Below are positions 15,698 to 25,003 of a stretch of DNA of 64,000 bases, in pieces (the first letter of the stretch is position 1; every line of letters starts with the position of its first letter). A program made the position numbers and the translations under genes. Under the pieces are notes generated by a model, which saw only the letters and a program-made list of their open reading frames with translations, ran no database searches and had not been told where the DNA came from. Source of the stretch: Clostridia bacterium (GTDB lineage: Bacteria > Bacillota > Clostridia > UBA1212 > UBA1255); contig JAEFAM010000004.1 in assembly GCA_016287565.1 (NCBI GenBank), positions 1 through 64,000 of the forward strand, given 5' to 3'.

Positions 15698-15890
15698 CGA
15701 GTTGGCGTTGCCGCAGTGCAGCGGCGACGAGTTGCCGGCAGGGCAGCCTCACGCCGCGCCGCAACGTGTTGCCGCGCGACGCCGCACCGACGCAAGCCGT
15801 GCTGCAGCACATTTCCGCATGCCGCCTGCAGCGCCGCGTCTACGAACTGAAACCGGGCGGCTACCCGCGCCCGGAGAGGGGATAACCGTT

Positions 15891-16457
15891 TTGAAAGATC
15901 CGAAAAACCATCCGAAAACATACTCCGGCGACCGCTCGAACGACCGCCCGAACGACCGCTCGAACGACAGTTCGATCAATTGCCAGAGCGATTGCCCGGA
16001 AGAGACCAATAGTATCAAGGCCGCGATCCGCCTGCTGGGCCAGGCAGACCGGGAGCACCGCGCCATAATAGAATCTAAAGTCGCCCAGCTGGGGGTCCAC
16101 AGGACGCAGCATATGATGCTGATGTACTTGTCCAAAAACGAACCCGCGGCCCAGAACGATATTGCCCGGGCCTTCGACGTCAGCGCCTCCGCAGTTGCCG
16201 TATCCGCAAAAAAACTCGAAAGCGCAGGGCTGATCGAACGCACCCGCAAGACCGGAGACGAACGGACCAACTGCCTCAAACTCACCGAAAAAGGCGCCGA
16301 AATGGTAAAAAAATCCAGGGAACTGTTCCTGGCGGTAGACGCGGCAATGTTCGACGGCTTCACCGAAGAAGACGTGGCGGTCTTCACTAAATATCTCAGC
16401 AAAGCAAAACAAAATTTGGTCAAATACGCTCAAGACCGGGAGGAAACCAGGGAATGA
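15891..16457 (+). CDS. MarR-family transcriptional regulator
   Basis: The protein has 188 residues starting with TTG at 15891, preceded by GGAGAGGGG. The open frame runs back to 15702, but that part lacks a ribosome binding site and protein-like composition. Residues 10-40 are a low-complexity stretch of repeats like DRSNDRPNDRSN encoded by 12-bp DNA repeats. From about residue 50 a winged-helix MarR domain follows: TQHMMLMYLSKNEPAAQNDIARAFDVSASAVAVSAKKLESAGLI and RKTGDERTN. It overlaps the ABC gene by 4 nt. The two palindromes at its promoter suggest self-repression relieved by a drug or metabolite exported by the ABC pair. Confidence 0.85.
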   Translation: MKDPKNHPKTYSGDRSNDRPNDRSNDSSINCQSDCPEETNSIKAAIRLLGQADREHRAIIESKVAQLGVHRTQHMMLMYLSKNEPAAQNDIARAFDVSASAVAVSAKKLESAGLIERTRKTGDERTNCLKLTEKGAEMVKKSRELFLAVDAAMFDGFTEEDVAVFTKYLSKAKQNLVKYAQDREETRE

Positions 16458-18184
16458 AAAGGTGGTTTAAGTACATCAAGCCCTATCTGAACTACTTCAT
16501 AATAGGGCCGCTGTGCATGATCGTGGAAGTGATAGGCGAAGTAGTGATGCCCAAGCTGCTGGCCACGGTCATCAACAGCGCAAACGAAGGCACGCTGACG
16601 TCCGGACGAAGCATCGGAATAATGTTCCTGATGATATTGACGGCGATCCTTATGATGGCCGGAGGCGTGGGCGGCTCCTACTTCAGCGCCAAGGCTTCGG
16701 TCAATTTCGCCGCGGATCTGAGATCGGACCTCTACTCTAAAGTTCAGGCCTTCTCCTTCGCCAACATCGACAAATTTTCAACCGGCTCCCTGGTGACGCG
16801 CCTCACCAACGACGTCACCCAGGTGCAGAACTTCATCGCCATGGTGATGCGAATGGCCCTGAGAGCCCCGGGAATGATGATCGCCGCCCTTATAATGGCG
16901 ATACTGATCAAACCCTCCCTCTCCGTGGTGTTCGCCGTCAGCATGCCCCTGATGCTCGTCACTTTAGTATTTATAATAAGGACAGGCTTCAACCGCTTCT
17001 CCCGGATGCAGGCCAAGATAGACGCGCTGAACTCCAACGTCCAGGAAAACGTCACCAACGTCCGGGTGGTAAAAAGCTTCGTGCGCGAAGACTACAGCAT
17101 TCAGGGCTTCAAAAAGGCCAATAAAGACCTGAAAGATTCCGGCATTTCGGCAATGTCGGTGATGATCTTCCTGACCCCTGTTATGACGCTGTTCATGAAC
17201 GCCACCATTATTGTCGTCATCCTTCTGGGCGGCCGGATCGTGCTGAACAACGGCATGCAGGTAGGCGACCTCTCCGCCTTCATCACGTACGTTATACAGA
17301 TATTGTCCTCGCTGCTGATGATCACGTTCATGCTTATGATGTCCTCCAGGGCCATGGCTTCCGGCAAGCGAATAATCGAAGTCATGGACGAAAAACTTGA
17401 CATTTCCGACGAAAACGCGGCCCAGCCGGACAAAAAAGTCGAGAACGGCGAGATCGAGTTCCGGAACGTATCCTTCCGCTACTACAAAAGCAGCGAAGAC
17501 GAGGTGCTCTCAGACATCAACCTCAAGATCCCGGCCAACTCTATAGTAGGCATCATCGGCTCCACCGGTTCGGGCAAATCCACCCTCGTTTCGATGATCC
17601 CGCGGCTTTACGACTGCGACCGGGGCGAGGTGCTGGTGGACGGCGTCAACGTCCGCGACTACTCCCTGGTCAATCTCCGCGACGGCATCGGAATGGTGCT
17701 GCAGAAAAACACCCTGTTCTCCGGCAGCATCGCGGACAACCTCAGATGGGGCGACGAGAACGCCTCCGACGAGGAAGTGCGGCGGATCTCCGGATACGCC
17801 CAGGCAGACAAATTCGTCAGCACGTTTACGGACGGCTACGACACCAAGCTTGACCAGGGCGGCACCAACGTGTCGGGCGGCCAGAAACAGAGGCTGTGCA
17901 TCGCCAGGGCGCTTCTGAAAAAGCCCAGGATACTGATCCTGGACGACTCCACCAGCGCCGTTGACACGGCCACCGAGGCCCAGATCAGGAAGGCGTTCAG
18001 AGAGGAACTGCAGGGTTCCACCAAGATAATAATTGCCCAGAGGATATCGTCGGTGCGGGACGCGGACATGATCGTGGTCCTGAACGAAGGCAAGATAACC
18101 GGCATCGGAAAGCACGACGAGCTGCTCCGGGACAACCTCGAATACCGCGAGATCTATGAATCTCAGAGCGGAAAGGAGGAATGA
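16454..18184 (+). CDS. Heterodimeric ABC exporter subunit, degenerate-site half
   Basis: The protein has 576 residues with an N-terminal six-helix exporter domain (about 1-310) and a C-terminal ATPase domain. Walker A is GSTGSGKST, the signature is VSGGQKQRLCIARAL, and Walker B ends LILDDSTSAVD. The second D stands where the catalytic Glu is expected, typical of the inactive-site partner in heterodimeric exporters such as BmrC/BmrD. ATGA overlap with marR and a 3-nt gap to the next subunit show an operon. Export of drugs or peptides is likely. Confidence 0.9.
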   Translation: MKRWFKYIKPYLNYFIIGPLCMIVEVIGEVVMPKLLATVINSANEGTLTSGRSIGIMFLMILTAILMMAGGVGGSYFSAKASVNFAADLRSDLYSKVQAFSFANIDKFSTGSLVTRLTNDVTQVQNFIAMVMRMALRAPGMMIAALIMAILIKPSLSVVFAVSMPLMLVTLVFIIRTGFNRFSRMQAKIDALNSNVQENVTNVRVVKSFVREDYSIQGFKKANKDLKDSGISAMSVMIFLTPVMTLFMNATIIVVILLGGRIVLNNGMQVGDLSAFITYVIQILSSLLMITFMLMMSSRAMASGKRIIEVMDEKLDISDENAAQPDKKVENGEIEFRNVSFRYYKSSEDEVLSDINLKIPANSIVGIIGSTGSGKSTLVSMIPRLYDCDRGEVLVDGVNVRDYSLVNLRDGIGMVLQKNTLFSGSIADNLRWGDENASDEEVRRISGYAQADKFVSTFTDGYDTKLDQGGTNVSGGQKQRLCIARALLKKPRILILDDSTSAVDTATEAQIRKAFREELQGSTKIIIAQRISSVRDADMIVVLNEGKITGIGKHDELLRDNLEYREIYESQSGKEE

Positions 18185-18187
18185 GCC

Positions 18188-20119
18188 ATGGCAAGAAATC
18201 TCGAACAGCTTCAGGCCCAGTACAACAGCGCGGCTCCCGGCGCGAAGCGGGGAATGATGGGCGGCGGCCCCGGCAGGGCCCAGAGCGCCAAGGGGAAGCC
18301 CAAGGACACGGGCAAGACCATCGGCAGGCTGCTGTCTTACCTTAAACATTACAAGGGGCACATCATCGTGTCGCTGATATGCATGCTTTTCAGCACCCTC
18401 ACGTCGTTGTGCGGCTCGTACCTGCTGGCACCCATAGTCAACAAATTGACCCTGGCCGTCAATCCTGCGGCGACTATCAAGATGTCCGCCACCGAGAAAG
18501 TTGCCGACGGCATTATCCGCTCCGTCATGGGCGCCCGGACCGAGACGATGGACTATATCGTTGCCGCGATCACCGTGCTGGTCTGCATCTACTCTGTAGG
18601 CATCATCACCTCCTACGTCCAGGCCAGGACGATGCTGCGTATGACCCAGGGCGTGATGGAACGGCTCCGGAACGACCTCTTCGAGAAGCTACAGAAGCTG
18701 CCGCTCCGCTACTTCGACGCCAAACCCACCGGCGAGATTATGTCCCGCTTCACCAACGACATCGACAACATCGAATCTATGGTGAACAACTCCCTCACGT
18801 CCATCTTCTCCGGCTCCATCACACTGATCGGAACGCTGATATTCATGGTCACCACCAACTGGATGCTGACGCTCATAACCGTGGCTTTCGTGCCCATCTT
18901 CGCATGGGGCGGCGCCACCATCGGAAAGCTTTCGCGCAAATATTACGGCAGCCAGCAGGCGGCTCTGGGCGCCCTTAACGGCTACATCGAAGAGACCGTC
19001 ACCGGCCAGAACGTCATTAAAGTGTTCAACCACGAGGACGAGTGCGAAGAAGAGTTCGGCGAGCTCAACGGAGATATGCGCGGCAAGCAGTTCAAGGCCA
19101 CTTTCTGGGGCGGCGTCATGGGACCGATCATGGGCAACACCTCCCAGATCTCCTACGCTGTCACCGTCGGCATCGGCGGCGTGTTCATGGTCAACGGCCT
19201 CCTGACTCCCGGCGGCCTGTCGGTCTTCGCCCAGTATTCCAGGCAGTTCTCCATGCCCATCAACCAGATCTCCCAGCAGATGGCAACCATATTCTCGGCC
19301 CTTGCCGGAGCGGAGCGCGTGTTCGAGGTAATGGACACGGAGCCCGAGACACCGGACGCCGTTGACGCGGATCCCATGCCCGACATGAAAGGCTACGTGG
19401 TGCTGGACAACGTTTCTTTCGGCTATATCCCTGGCAAGACCGTGCTGAAGAACATCAGCCTCTACGCCAAACCCGGCCAGAAGATCGCTTTCGTGGGCTC
19501 CACCGGCGCGGGCAAGACCACCGTCACCAACCTGCTGAACCGGTTCTACGATATCGACGAGGGGTCCATCACCATCGACGGCGTGGACGTGAAGAACATT
19601 AAGAGAGACGTGCTCAGGAAGAACATTGCCATGGTGCTTCAGGACACCCACCTGTTTACCGGCACCGTGATGGAGAACATCCGGTACGGAAGGCTGGACG
19701 CCACCGACGAGGAGGTCATCCAGGCGGCGAAGACCGCTTCCGCGCACAGCTTCATAATGAGGCTGGCGGACGGGTACCAGACCGTGATCGAGGGCGACGG
19801 CGGCAACCTTTCCCAGGGCCAGAGGCAGCTCCTGAATATTGCACGGGCAGCCATTACGAAGGCGCCCATACTTGTCCTGGACGAAGCTACTTCGTCGGTT
19901 GATACCAGGACCGAGCGCCACATCGAGATCGGATTGTCCAAACTGATGGAAGACAGGACCACCTTCGTCATCGCCCACAGGCTGTCAACGGTCCGCAACT
20001 CCAACGCAATAATGGTGCTGGAGCACGGCGAGATAATCGAGCGCGGCGATCACGACGACCTTCTGGCGCAGAAGGGCAGGTATTACGAACTGTACACCGG
20101 GCTTACCGAGCTGGCATAG
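18188..20119 (+). CDS. Heterodimeric ABC exporter subunit, catalytic half
   Basis: The protein has 643 residues, with GGAAAGGAGG before the ATG. A basic Gly-rich tail (about 1-45) precedes six membrane helices and an ATPase domain with Walker A GSTGAGKTT, signature LSQGQRQLLNIARA and Walker B ILVLDEATSSVD. The catalytic Glu is present, so this subunit supplies the active site with the signature of its partner. Together the pair matches the MarR-controlled multidrug exporters of Firmicutes. Confidence 0.9.
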   Translation: MARNLEQLQAQYNSAAPGAKRGMMGGGPGRAQSAKGKPKDTGKTIGRLLSYLKHYKGHIIVSLICMLFSTLTSLCGSYLLAPIVNKLTLAVNPAATIKMSATEKVADGIIRSVMGARTETMDYIVAAITVLVCIYSVGIITSYVQARTMLRMTQGVMERLRNDLFEKLQKLPLRYFDAKPTGEIMSRFTNDIDNIESMVNNSLTSIFSGSITLIGTLIFMVTTNWMLTLITVAFVPIFAWGGATIGKLSRKYYGSQQAALGALNGYIEETVTGQNVIKVFNHEDECEEEFGELNGDMRGKQFKATFWGGVMGPIMGNTSQISYAVTVGIGGVFMVNGLLTPGGLSVFAQYSRQFSMPINQISQQMATIFSALAGAERVFEVMDTEPETPDAVDADPMPDMKGYVVLDNVSFGYIPGKTVLKNISLYAKPGQKIAFVGSTGAGKTTVTNLLNRFYDIDEGSITIDGVDVKNIKRDVLRKNIAMVLQDTHLFTGTVMENIRYGRLDATDEEVIQAAKTASAHSFIMRLADGYQTVIEGDGGNLSQGQRQLLNIARAAITKAPILVLDEATSSVDTRTERHIEIGLSKLMEDRTTFVIAHRLSTVRNSNAIMVLEHGEIIERGDHDDLLAQKGRYYELYTGLTELA

Positions 20120-20137
20120 AACGAAGGGACGGACAAT

Positions 20138-20623
20138 ATGAGAGCTTATTTTGCGGGGGGCTGTTTCTGGTGCATGACGCCGGTGTTCAAGCTGTACGGC
20201 GCTGACAACGTGGTCTGCGGCTATTCCGGGGGCAGCGAAGCCGCTCCTGCCTATGAAGACGTGAAGTCGCAGAAGACCGGCCACCGGGAAACTGTGATGC
20301 TGGAATACGACCCTGCCGTCGTGCCTTACGGGACGCTGCTGGACGTATTTCTTGCCAACGTGGATCCCTTCGACGAGGGAGGCCAGTTTATCGACAGGGG
20401 CAGATCCTACACGCTGGCCGTGTACTACGTGTCCGAGGAGGAGCGTCAACTGGCGGAAAGCCGGATCGAAGCTCTGGAGCGCGATTCCGGAAAGCCGGTG
20501 CATATCGCGGTAGAGCCTTTCGGCGGCTTTTACGAGGCGGAGGAGTACCACCAGGATTATTATCTGAAGCACCCGGCGGAATTCGAGCAGGAACTGAGGG
20601 ATTCGGGCAGGAAACGGGATTGA
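20138..20623 (+). CDS. msrA: Peptide-methionine (S)-S-oxide reductase MsrA
   Basis: The protein has 161 residues. The GCFWC motif (residues 8-12) holds the catalytic Cys9. VCGYSGG, GHRETVMLEYDP and the AEEYHQDYYLK C-terminus are typical of the family. MsrA reduces methionine-S-sulfoxide in proteins. It follows the exporter genes by 18 nt and has its own GAAGGGACGG site, so it is probably read in the same transcript and may link the operon to oxidative stress. Confidence 0.93.
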   Translation: MRAYFAGGCFWCMTPVFKLYGADNVVCGYSGGSEAAPAYEDVKSQKTGHRETVMLEYDPAVVPYGTLLDVFLANVDPFDEGGQFIDRGRSYTLAVYYVSEEERQLAESRIEALERDSGKPVHIAVEPFGGFYEAEEYHQDYYLKHPAEFEQELRDSGRKRD

Positions 20624-20659
20624 CGGAAGAGTGCGCAAATAATTTTCGGGAGATTTGTT

Positions 20660-20746
20660 ATGAATAATTCGGACCATAATACTATCATCAATGCAATGGC
20701 TTTTAAAAAAGCCGTTATTGAAATACTAAAAAAAGATAATGAATAA
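20660..20746 (+). CDS. Short AT-rich open frame (possible gene remnant)
   Basis: A 28-codon frame (starts MNNSDHNTIINAMAFKKAV) follows CGGGAGAT by a few bases. It is markedly more AT-rich than its surroundings. It overlaps a second short frame at 20739. It could be a small protein or the remains of a longer foreign gene; no function is recognised. Confidence 0.3.
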   Translation: MNNSDHNTIINAMAFKKAVIEILKKDNE

Positions 20747-20840
20747 ATTGGTGTATGAGAGCTACTTTGATTCTTTAGGAGTCAACGTTTTGTGGGTACA
20801 AAAGTTTGAAGAAATACCCACAAAGATCGATGCTATTTAA
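20739..20840 (+). CDS. Second short AT-rich open frame overlapping the first
   Basis: A 33-codon frame (starts MNKLVYESYFDSLGVNVLWV) overlaps the end of the preceding one by 8 nt in another frame. AT-rich composition suggests a common foreign origin, perhaps one protein broken by a frameshift. No family is recognised. Confidence 0.25.
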   Translation: MNKLVYESYFDSLGVNVLWVQKFEEIPTKIDAI

Positions 20841-20859
20841 AGCTCTCACAACCGGAAAC

Positions 20860-20892
20860 GGGGCCTGCTTTCTCATCTCGAAAGCAGGCCCC
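20860..20892. terminator. Strong hairpin between convergent genes
   Basis: GGGGCCTGCTTTC (20860-20872) pairs perfectly over 13 bp with GAAAGCAGGCCCC (20880-20892) around a 7-nt loop. It lies 16 bp beyond the stop of the minus-strand GH78 gene. No clear T-run flanks it. Confidence 0.7.
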
Positions 20893-20908
20893 GAATGCTG
20901 TACGGGTG

Positions 20909-23488
20909 TCATATCACCCACGTGCCGGAGCCCAGTATCATTGGCTCGGCAGCGCCGGGCGCTTCGAACACGGCCTGGGTGTTGGCAGGGACCTTGACGG
21001 TGTACCTGAATCCCGGGGCGTCGTCGCGTTTGTTGTACACCACTTCGATCTCCCCGTAAGGCGAATCGAACTGGACCGCCACTCTGTTGACGCCGCGCAT
21101 ATGGCAGGGCTTGACCCGGAACCGCCTGAATCCCGGCGACAACGGCTCGATGCCTGCGATGCACGTGTAGTAGCTGTACATAAAGCCGCCTTCCATCGGG
21201 TGGTCGTAGGAGGCAACGCCCACGTCTTCCCGGGTCTCCACGAAATGCATATCGGGCTGCTCCCACATCGACGTGCCGCCGTCGTCCATCATCGTCCCGA
21301 AGCTGGGGGAGAAGCGGTTGAACAGGAACCGGAGCGCGTCTTCGCCGTAACCGGCTTTCATCAGCGCGGGGACAAGGTATTTGTTGCCGTAGATACCGGT
21401 GGGCATGGCATATTTTTCGTCCCTGATCATCCGCACCGTCTCTTCCAGCAGCGCCTTTTTCTCGCCCTCGGGGTAGATCCCGGTGAGCAGCGCCGCGCCG
21501 TTGGTGCCCCAGTAGCCGTAAGTGTGCTTTTCGACGTCGTAAAAGTGCCGGTTGAAAGATTCGCGGATCTTCTCGGCCAGCGCGTCGTAATGCGCTTCGT
21601 CGCCGTACCCGAAGGCCCTGGAGATCTCGGCCATCTTGACGCAGATCTCGTAATACATAAGAGTGGAAGAGTGAGGCACGGGCATGCGGCGAGGAGCGTC
21701 GTTGCCGCCGGGAGGACACCAGTCTCCCAGGCCTTCCGAGATTATGCAGTCTGGCGCCCGGTTGGTCTCGTGCTCGACCCACAGGCGCATGAGGTCGATA
21801 TTGTCCGTCACCGCCGAAGCGTCGCCGTAGTATTGCCACATATAATAAGGAATGATGATCTGGGCGCAGCCCCAGAGCGGAGTCGCCTCGCCGCAGCCCC
21901 GTTTTCCGGGGGCGATCATCTGCCAGGTGCCGTACACCTCTTTAGACGTGCGGATGTCGTTCAGGTATTTTTCGTAGGAAGCCAGCGTGTCGTAATTAAG
22001 GAGGCCCCAGTTCACCACCACTTCCGCGTCTCCCAGCCAGCCGCATTTCTCGCGGGCGGGACAATCCTCCGGATACCCGTGGTAGTTGGACCGGAACGTA
22101 TTCTGCATGATCCCGTGGAGCCGGTTCAGGTCAATATTATCCGAATCGAACCGCCCGGTCTGCCTGAGGTCCGTGGACAGCGCCAGCCCCTTTATCATCG
22201 TATGCAGCGGCATCGTGCCGTACCCTCTGGAGAAATCGTGGATGCCTGTGATCTCCACGTACCTGAATCCGTGATACGTAAACCGCGGCCTGAATATCTC
22301 CTCTTCCGGACCGCCCCGGGCAATATACACGTCCTGCTGTATGCACTGTGTGGCGAAAGCGCCGGTGGAGCGGTGGTCAAGTCCGCCTCCCTTGTTCAGC
22401 GCCTCCGAAGTCCTGAAGACGTACACCGCGCCTCTGGGAGAGTTGGCCGGGATCTTAACCTCATAAGTACCGGCAAAATTCTCGCCCAGGTCGAATATCC
22501 AGCAGCCGTCGGAAGCGCCGCTGGCGCATTTTACAGACTTGCAGGGGATCTCCCGGATGATCCTTACGGGAGGCATCAGGCAGCCAGTCAGCTTGCCCTT
22601 GGGAGTTTCGTCTTCCACCACTTCGCCCCAGCCACAGTCGCAGGAATCGTAGTCCGCGAAGCCTTCGATCTCCAGGCGGCAGTCGTACACCTCGCCGGCG
22701 TAGATGTTGTTGGTGGAGATGGGGCTGTACTTATATGACCAGGAGCCGTCAACGTCGGTCTTCACCAGCTGCTCCGAGCCGTCTGTATATTCGATCTTCA
22801 GAAGGGCGATGAGGCATTCCTTGCCGAAGACCATGCCCTGGGAGCCCCAGACGCGGCTCTGGGAGTAGAAACCTTCTCCCAGCATGGCGGTCAACGCGTT
22901 GCCCCCTTCTTTTACCAGCGCCGTCACGTCCGTTCCGCGGTAGAGCACCGTCTTCTCGTAGTTGGTGGCCGGCGGGTCAACAAAGAAGTCGTCCGTCCTC
23001 TGCCCGTTGATATAATATTCGGCGCAGCCCAGGCCGCAGGCGTACAGCCTGGCCCCGGCGATCTTCCTGCCGTCGCTTCCGGCAACGAATTTGGTGCGCA
23101 GATATGGCGCCCAGCCGGAGATATGCTCCCCGGGCCTGATCCACTTCGCGCCTGCCCAGCCCTTTTCGTCGAGCCCGGTGGAGAAGGGGAGGGACGCCGC
23201 GGCCACGTCGCCGTGGTTGTCCGTCACCGTCACCGCGAAAACGTAGTCCGTACCGGGCTCCAGCTTCAGTCCCTCCGGCGACGCCAGTACGCTTTCCGGA
23301 CTTTCACGCTCCCCGGAATCGTACACGACCTCGTCGTTGTCCCTGCCGGTCCTGGTCACGGCAATGCGGCGGGAGACCTGGAAAGTATTGTCCTTCTCGG
23401 ACTCGATCTTCCAGCTGAACCTGAGCCCTTCGACAGGTGCCACCAGCGTTTTCCGGGCGCCGTTTACGGATAAGTCATAAAGTTTCAT
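20909..23488 (-). CDS. Alpha-L-rhamnosidase, GH78, full-length domain set
   Basis: The protein has 859 residues, no signal peptide, and AAAGGACGG before the ATG. Domains in order: an Ig/Fn3-like domain (LRFSWKI, about 1-110), the rhamnosidase N-terminal domain (YACGLGCAEYYINGQRT, GEGFYSQSRVWG), a concanavalin-like domain (FDLGENFAGTYEVKI), the (alpha/alpha)6 catalytic barrel, and a C-terminal beta domain. The motif DCPAREKCGWLGD holds the likely catalytic acids D475, E480 and D487. It removes terminal alpha-L-rhamnose, probably from imported oligosaccharides. It has its own promoter with an overlapping palindrome. Confidence 0.93.
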   Translation of the reverse strand: MKLYDLSVNGARKTLVAPVEGLRFSWKIESEKDNTFQVSRRIAVTRTGRDNDEVVYDSGERESPESVLASPEGLKLEPGTDYVFAVTVTDNHGDVAAASLPFSTGLDEKGWAGAKWIRPGEHISGWAPYLRTKFVAGSDGRKIAGARLYACGLGCAEYYINGQRTDDFFVDPPATNYEKTVLYRGTDVTALVKEGGNALTAMLGEGFYSQSRVWGSQGMVFGKECLIALLKIEYTDGSEQLVKTDVDGSWSYKYSPISTNNIYAGEVYDCRLEIEGFADYDSCDCGWGEVVEDETPKGKLTGCLMPPVRIIREIPCKSVKCASGASDGCWIFDLGENFAGTYEVKIPANSPRGAVYVFRTSEALNKGGGLDHRSTGAFATQCIQQDVYIARGGPEEEIFRPRFTYHGFRYVEITGIHDFSRGYGTMPLHTMIKGLALSTDLRQTGRFDSDNIDLNRLHGIMQNTFRSNYHGYPEDCPAREKCGWLGDAEVVVNWGLLNYDTLASYEKYLNDIRTSKEVYGTWQMIAPGKRGCGEATPLWGCAQIIIPYYMWQYYGDASAVTDNIDLMRLWVEHETNRAPDCIISEGLGDWCPPGGNDAPRRMPVPHSSTLMYYEICVKMAEISRAFGYGDEAHYDALAEKIRESFNRHFYDVEKHTYGYWGTNGAALLTGIYPEGEKKALLEETVRMIRDEKYAMPTGIYGNKYLVPALMKAGYGEDALRFLFNRFSPSFGTMMDDGGTSMWEQPDMHFVETREDVGVASYDHPMEGGFMYSYYTCIAGIEPLSPGFRRFRVKPCHMRGVNRVAVQFDSPYGEIEVVYNKRDDAPGFRYTVKVPANTQAVFEAPGAAEPMILGSGTWVI

Positions 23489-23560
23489 ACAGCTTGACCG
23501 TCCTTTTTTCAGTTTTATGTTTTTCGCAATATGCGGTTTTCGATCTTATTGCGTTTTGCC

Positions 23561-23595
23561 GATGATATTATATCATCCCGCGCTGCCGGGCACAA
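23561..23595 (-). promoter_or_regulatory. GH78 promoter with a palindrome over the -10
   Basis: On the minus strand, -35 TTGTGC (23595-23590), 17 bp, and -10 TATAAT (23572-23567). The -10 sits in a perfect palindrome, GATGATAT (23561-23568), one T, ATATCATC (23570-23577). This is a plausible operator for a sugar-responsive repressor of the rhamnosidase gene. Confidence 0.65.
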
Positions 23596-23742
23596 CGCAA
23601 ATCGGGCCGTTTTCGCGAAATTCGGAGGATTTTTACGGTCGACTGCCGTTCCGTTCGTCAGGCTTTCCGCAGGGCTTTTCGCAGACCGCGGAAAACGCAT
23701 GGAAAACCGCCCGAAAAAAAGCGAAAAACGCAAAAAAATTTG

Positions 23743-23771
23743 TTGACAACCGGCGCGGTTTAGTGTAGAAT
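23743..23771 (+). promoter_or_regulatory. Strong promoter of the rpsL operon
   Basis: -35 TTGACA (23743-23748), exactly 17 bp, and -10 TAGAAT (23766-23771) lie about 150 bp upstream of rpsL. The leader between them and rpsL is A-rich and has no gene. The 23489-23742 stretch upstream holds the divergent GH78 promoter and a purine-rich region. Confidence 0.8.
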
Positions 23772-23772
23772 T

Positions 23773-23807
23773 CACAAGCTTTTGCGCCAAAAACGCAAGA
23801 GCTTGTG
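23773..23807. repeat. Inverted repeat at the start of the rpsL transcript
   Basis: CACAAGCTTTTGCG (23773-23786) pairs with CGCAAGAGCTTGTG (23794-23807) with one T-G pair around a 7-nt loop. It begins right after the -10 element, so it overlaps the expected start point near 23778. It may be an operator or an early leader structure of the ribosomal operon. Confidence 0.6.
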
Positions 23808-23920
23808 TTGCTTTTGGCTAAATTGACCCCCGAACGGTGCGGAAAAAAAGCGAAAAGCACCACAAAACGCAGAAAAACTGCGAAAAATTGACCAAAAAAA
23901 GCAAGGAGGTGCAAAGAAGA

Positions 23921-24343
23921 ATGCCTACATTTAACCAGCTGGTTCATAAGGGCCGTGAGACCGTGGCGAAGAAGTCCACTTCTCCCGCTCTGCAGAGAAG
24001 CATCAATACTCTCCATAAGAAGAGCCTTGACCTCAGCAGTCCTCAGAAGCGCGGCGTCTGCACAGTCGTCCGTACCACTACCCCTAAGAAACCCAACTCC
24101 GCTCTCAGAAAGATCGCGAGGGTGCGTCTGACCAACGGAATGGAAGTTACCGCGTATATCCCCGGTATCGCCCATAACCTGCAGGAGCACAGCGTCGTCC
24201 TTATCCGCGGCGGAAGAGTTAAAGACCTGCCCGGTGTACGTTACCACATCATCCGCGGAACACTTGACGCGGCCGGCGTTGCCAACAGAATGCAGGGCAG
24301 ATCCAAGTATGGCGCAAAGGTGCCGAAAGGCTCCAAGAAGTAA
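23921..24343 (+). CDS. rpsL: 30S ribosomal protein S12
   Basis: The protein has 140 residues. The ATG at 23921 (MPTFNQLV) follows AAGGAGGT at 23903-23910; the longer frame from 23837 is a lysine-rich artefact. The [11 protein letters not shown] and [13 protein letters not shown] segments, which surround the decoding centre and streptomycin-resistance positions, are intact, with both key lysines in the sensitive state. It is the first gene of the rpsL-rpsG-fusA-tuf cluster. Confidence 0.98.
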   Translation: MPTFNQLVHKGRETVAKKSTSPALQRSINTLHKKSLDLSSPQKRGVCTVVRTTTPKKPNSALRKIARVRLTNGMEVTAYIPGIAHNLQEHSVVLIRGGRVKDLPGVRYHIIRGTLDAAGVANRMQGRSKYGAKVPKGSKK

Positions 24344-24532
24344 TCTGTCAGTTAAAACAGACCCGATCCGACGGAGATAAAAGGCTCCGCGGACAGTGCC
24401 GGGTACTGAAATATAGATCGAATACCTCCGCAAGCGGAAGAGTAACCGATTCTGTACAGAAGTACGCGAGCACGACTGCGTGAAATACCGCAGAGTACCC
24501 ATGATTATTTATCATAGAAGGAGGGAAAGCAA

Positions 24533-25003
24533 GTGCCAAGAAAAGGTTATATCGCTAAACGGGAGGTATTACCTGATCCTATCTACCATGACGTAGTGGT
24601 CACCAAGCTGATCAACAACATCATGCTGGACGGTAAAAAAGGCGTTGCGCAGAAGATCTGCTACGACGCGTTTGCAAAGGTTCAGGAAAAAACGGGAAAA
24701 GACGCCCTTGAAGCCTTCAAGGAAGCTCTGGGCAACGTTATGCCTCAGCTCGAAGTCAAGGCAAGGCGCGTAGGCGGTTCCACTTATCAGGTGCCCATGG
24801 ACGTACGTCCCGAGAGACGTCAGGCTCTGGGCCTCAGATGGATCGTCACCTTCGCCCGCAAGAGAAGTGAGAAAACTATGTCCGATCGGCTGGCAGGGGA
24901 GATCATGGATGCCCTTAACAGCCTGGGCGGCGCTTTCAAGAGAAAAGAAGAAATGCACAGAATGGCAGAAGCCAACCGTGCTTTCGCACACTACCGCTGG
25001 TAA
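24533..25003 (+). CDS. rpsG: 30S ribosomal protein S7
   Basis: The protein has 156 residues and starts with GTG at 24533, 7 nt after [28 protein letters not shown] and [16 protein letters not shown] are diagnostic. S7 nucleates assembly of the 30S head. The 189-nt gap from rpsL contains small inverted repeats (for example TCTGT/ACAGA near 24344-24361 and TTCTGTACAGAA near 24449-24460); in E. coli the equivalent gap is where S7 binds its own mRNA, so feedback control is possible here but not shown. Confidence 0.98.
   Translation: MPRKGYIAKREVLPDPIYHDVVVTKLINNIMLDGKKGVAQKICYDAFAKVQEKTGKDALEAFKEALGNVMPQLEVKARRVGGSTYQVPMDVRPERRQALGLRWIVTFARKRSEKTMSDRLAGEIMDALNSLGGAFKRKEEMHRMAEANRAFAHYRW

Noticed and set aside
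15702..15890. 63-residue N-terminal extension of the MarR protein
   Set aside because: The frame is open, but there is no ribosome binding site before the TTG at 15702 and a good one before the TTG at 15891. The extension also overlaps the untranslated leader.
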